Shown piece by piece: positions 7,523-8,491 of a stretch of 8,491 nucleotides of DNA. Every line of letters starts with the position of its first letter. The stretch's first letter is position 1. The notes under the pieces were generated by a model. It searched no databases. It was not told the DNA's origin and saw nothing but the letters and a program-made list of their open reading frames with translations. Source of the stretch: CAZADH01 sp964483805 (GTDB lineage: Bacteria; Muiribacteriota; Ozemobacteria; Ozemobacterales; Ozemobacteraceae); the NCBI GenBank assembly GCA_964483805.1, contig CAZADH010000273.1, positions 1 through 8,491 on the forward strand, in the 5' to 3' direction. Made by a program: the position numbers and the translations under genes.

Positions 7523-8491
7523 CCGGAAGAGTCCGTGCACGAGCCTCTTTGACCGCCCTGCTGCTCATGGCAATCACGCTGCTGTTGCTCGTGGTTGCCA
7601 CCGAGAATCCGGTGCAGGCGCGGGCCGGGGGCGGCCAGTCGTACTCCAGCGGGTCGAAGAGTTCGAGCAGTTCGAGCAGCTCCCGAAGTTCCAGCAGTTC
7701 CAGCAGCTCCAGCAGCTCGGGGGGCTACTCGAGCAGTTCCCGCAGTTCGGGCGGCTCCAGCACCTCCAGCCGTTCGAGCGGGTCACGCGGGTCGAACGAT
7801 ACGGTCACCTACACGACGCGCTTCTATTCGACCGGGCGCAACGACCCACCAGCCGCTGAAGACAATTATCAGGCGGCTTCGGCACACCTGCCGAACATGT
7901 ATTTTGCAGGATATGCAGGTGCGGCCAATCCCTTGAACGTTCTGTTTTCACTTATGTCTTTTGTATTTACAATCGCCAGCCTGGCGGTGCTCGAAATGTA
8001 CGTTTCCGAGAGACTCGGTTACACGACTGAAGAGGCAGGACCGGGCACAACGGACCCTGTTGCTGAAAGCGCCAACGTCGCTGCGCAGCGTGTGGCCGCC
8101 CAGGAACCCGGCAAGCGCAGCGAGAGCCTTGACCGCCTGCGGACCCGCGATTCCGGTTTCGACGAATCCCGTTTTCTGGAGCGCGTGAAGTGCGCATTTG
8201 CCATGATCCAGCAGGCGTGGTCGCAGCAGGATCTCGCGCCCGCGCAGGTGTTCTTGTCCGACAGTGTGTTCGAGCGATTCGCCCTGCAGGTCAACGAATT
8301 GAAAAAACAGGGGATCAAAGATGTCATGGAGGATCTGGCGATTCTCGACGCAACCATCGTGAACATCGAGTCTGACGCCCACTTCGATACCCTGGCCGTC
8401 CTGGTTAAGGCCCGTGCCGTGAACTATCGGCAGCGTCTCGACAGCGGCGAGATGCTCGACGGCTCGAGGGATCCGCAGGAATTCGCCGAAG
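7519..8491 (+). CDS. Tim44-like-domain membrane protein with serine-rich linker, 3'-partial
   Basis: 324 codons are visible and the frame runs off the right edge. Residues 1-36 are a signal sequence or membrane anchor: basic 'RVRAR', hydrophobic 'LTALLLMAITLLLLVVA', possible cleavage near 'QARA'. Residues 41-93 form a serine-rich tract with a few Gly, Arg and Tyr. A hydrophobic segment at about 139-158 ('LNVLFSLMSFVFTIASLAVL') is probably a membrane span. From about residue 210 the sequence matches the Tim44-like domain: 'FDESRFLERVKCAFAMIQQAW' is its hallmark helix, followed by 'DLAPAQVFLSDSVFERF', 'LKKQGIKDVMEDLAIL' and a strand with conserved-looking acidic and aromatic positions up to the window end. 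In mitochondria this domain binds the membrane and partner proteins at the import channel. Bacterial versions with a signal, low-complexity linker and one span are known but poorly characterised. Coupling to the TMEM43-family gene suggests the two act together. Confidence 0.87.
   Translation, partial: MTGRVRARASLTALLLMAITLLLLVVATENPVQARAGGGQSYSSGSKSSSSSSSSRSSSSSSSSSSSGGYSSSSRSSGGSSTSSRSSGSRGSNDTVTYTTRFYSTGRNDPPAAEDNYQAASAHLPNMYFAGYAGAANPLNVLFSLMSFVFTIASLAVLEMYVSERLGYTTEEAGPGTTDPVAESANVAAQRVAAQEPGKRSESLDRLRTRDSGFDESRFLERVKCAFAMIQQAWSQQDLAPAQVFLSDSVFERFALQVNELKKQGIKDVMEDLAILDATIVNIESDAHFDTLAVLVKARAVNYRQRLDSGEMLDGSRDPQEFAE
7642..7797 (+). repeat. Degenerate 9-bp tandem repeat (17 units) encoding the serine tract
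   Basis: Read in 9-base units, the segment gives nine units from 7642 to 7722, one extra GGC codon (7723-7725), then eight more from 7726 to 7797. The consensus is roughly AGY-TCS-AGC, and the middle codon of all 17 units is TCN (Ser). Some adjacent units are identical (AGTTCGAGC at 7660 and 7669; AGTTCCAGC at 7687 and 7696). Both blocks open with a Tyr-Ser-Ser unit, hinting at an older duplication. The pattern suggests growth by replication slippage in multiples of three codons, which keeps the frame. Being inside a coding region, it is a protein linker rather than a regulatory repeat. Confidence 0.8.

Noticed and set aside
7642..7797. CRISPR-like or regulatory repeat array
   Set aside because: The units are 9 bp with no spacers, lie in frame within a coding region and encode serine; this is a coding minisatellite.

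Overview
The window is a GC-rich, gene-dense bacterial segment in which every gene I can support lies on the + strand. Strong Shine-Dalgarno sequences, start/stop overlaps and Sec-type signal peptides point to a Gram-negative-type bacterium. No rRNA, tRNA or housekeeping marker is present, so I do not assign a phylum. I see no insertion sequence, CRISPR array, tRNA, integrase or phage gene.

Layout from left to right: (1) a large protein of unknown function, open at the left edge and ending at 1987, with a beta-repeat-like stretch near its C-terminus; (2) a 43-codon reading frame, 1987-2118, fitted between its neighbours by a TGATG junction on the left and an ATGA junction on the right; (3) a secreted TPR protein, 2115-3275; (4) a 102-base gap with several hairpin-forming repeats; (5) a 940-residue unrecognised protein, 3378-6200, with a signal peptide and a central group of hydrophobic segments; (6) a 53-base gap with one perfect short hairpin; (7) a TMEM43 (LUMA)-family membrane protein, 6254-7522; (8) a Tim44-like-domain protein, from 7519 past the right edge, joined to the TMEM43 gene by ATGA and carrying a serine-rich tract built from a degenerate 9-bp repeat.

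The genes look like one operon, or two adjoining ones, for envelope proteins. All the complete large genes encode signal peptides or membrane segments. The two recognisable families, TMEM43 and Tim44-like, are best known from eukaryotic inner nuclear membrane and mitochondrial inner membrane proteins and also occur in bacteria. My working inference is that they form a membrane-associated complex with a TPR scaffold and a large exported protein. Its biochemical job cannot be read from the sequence. The strongest candidates for something undescribed are the 940-residue protein, its linkage to the TMEM43/Tim44 pair, and the small overlapping frame.
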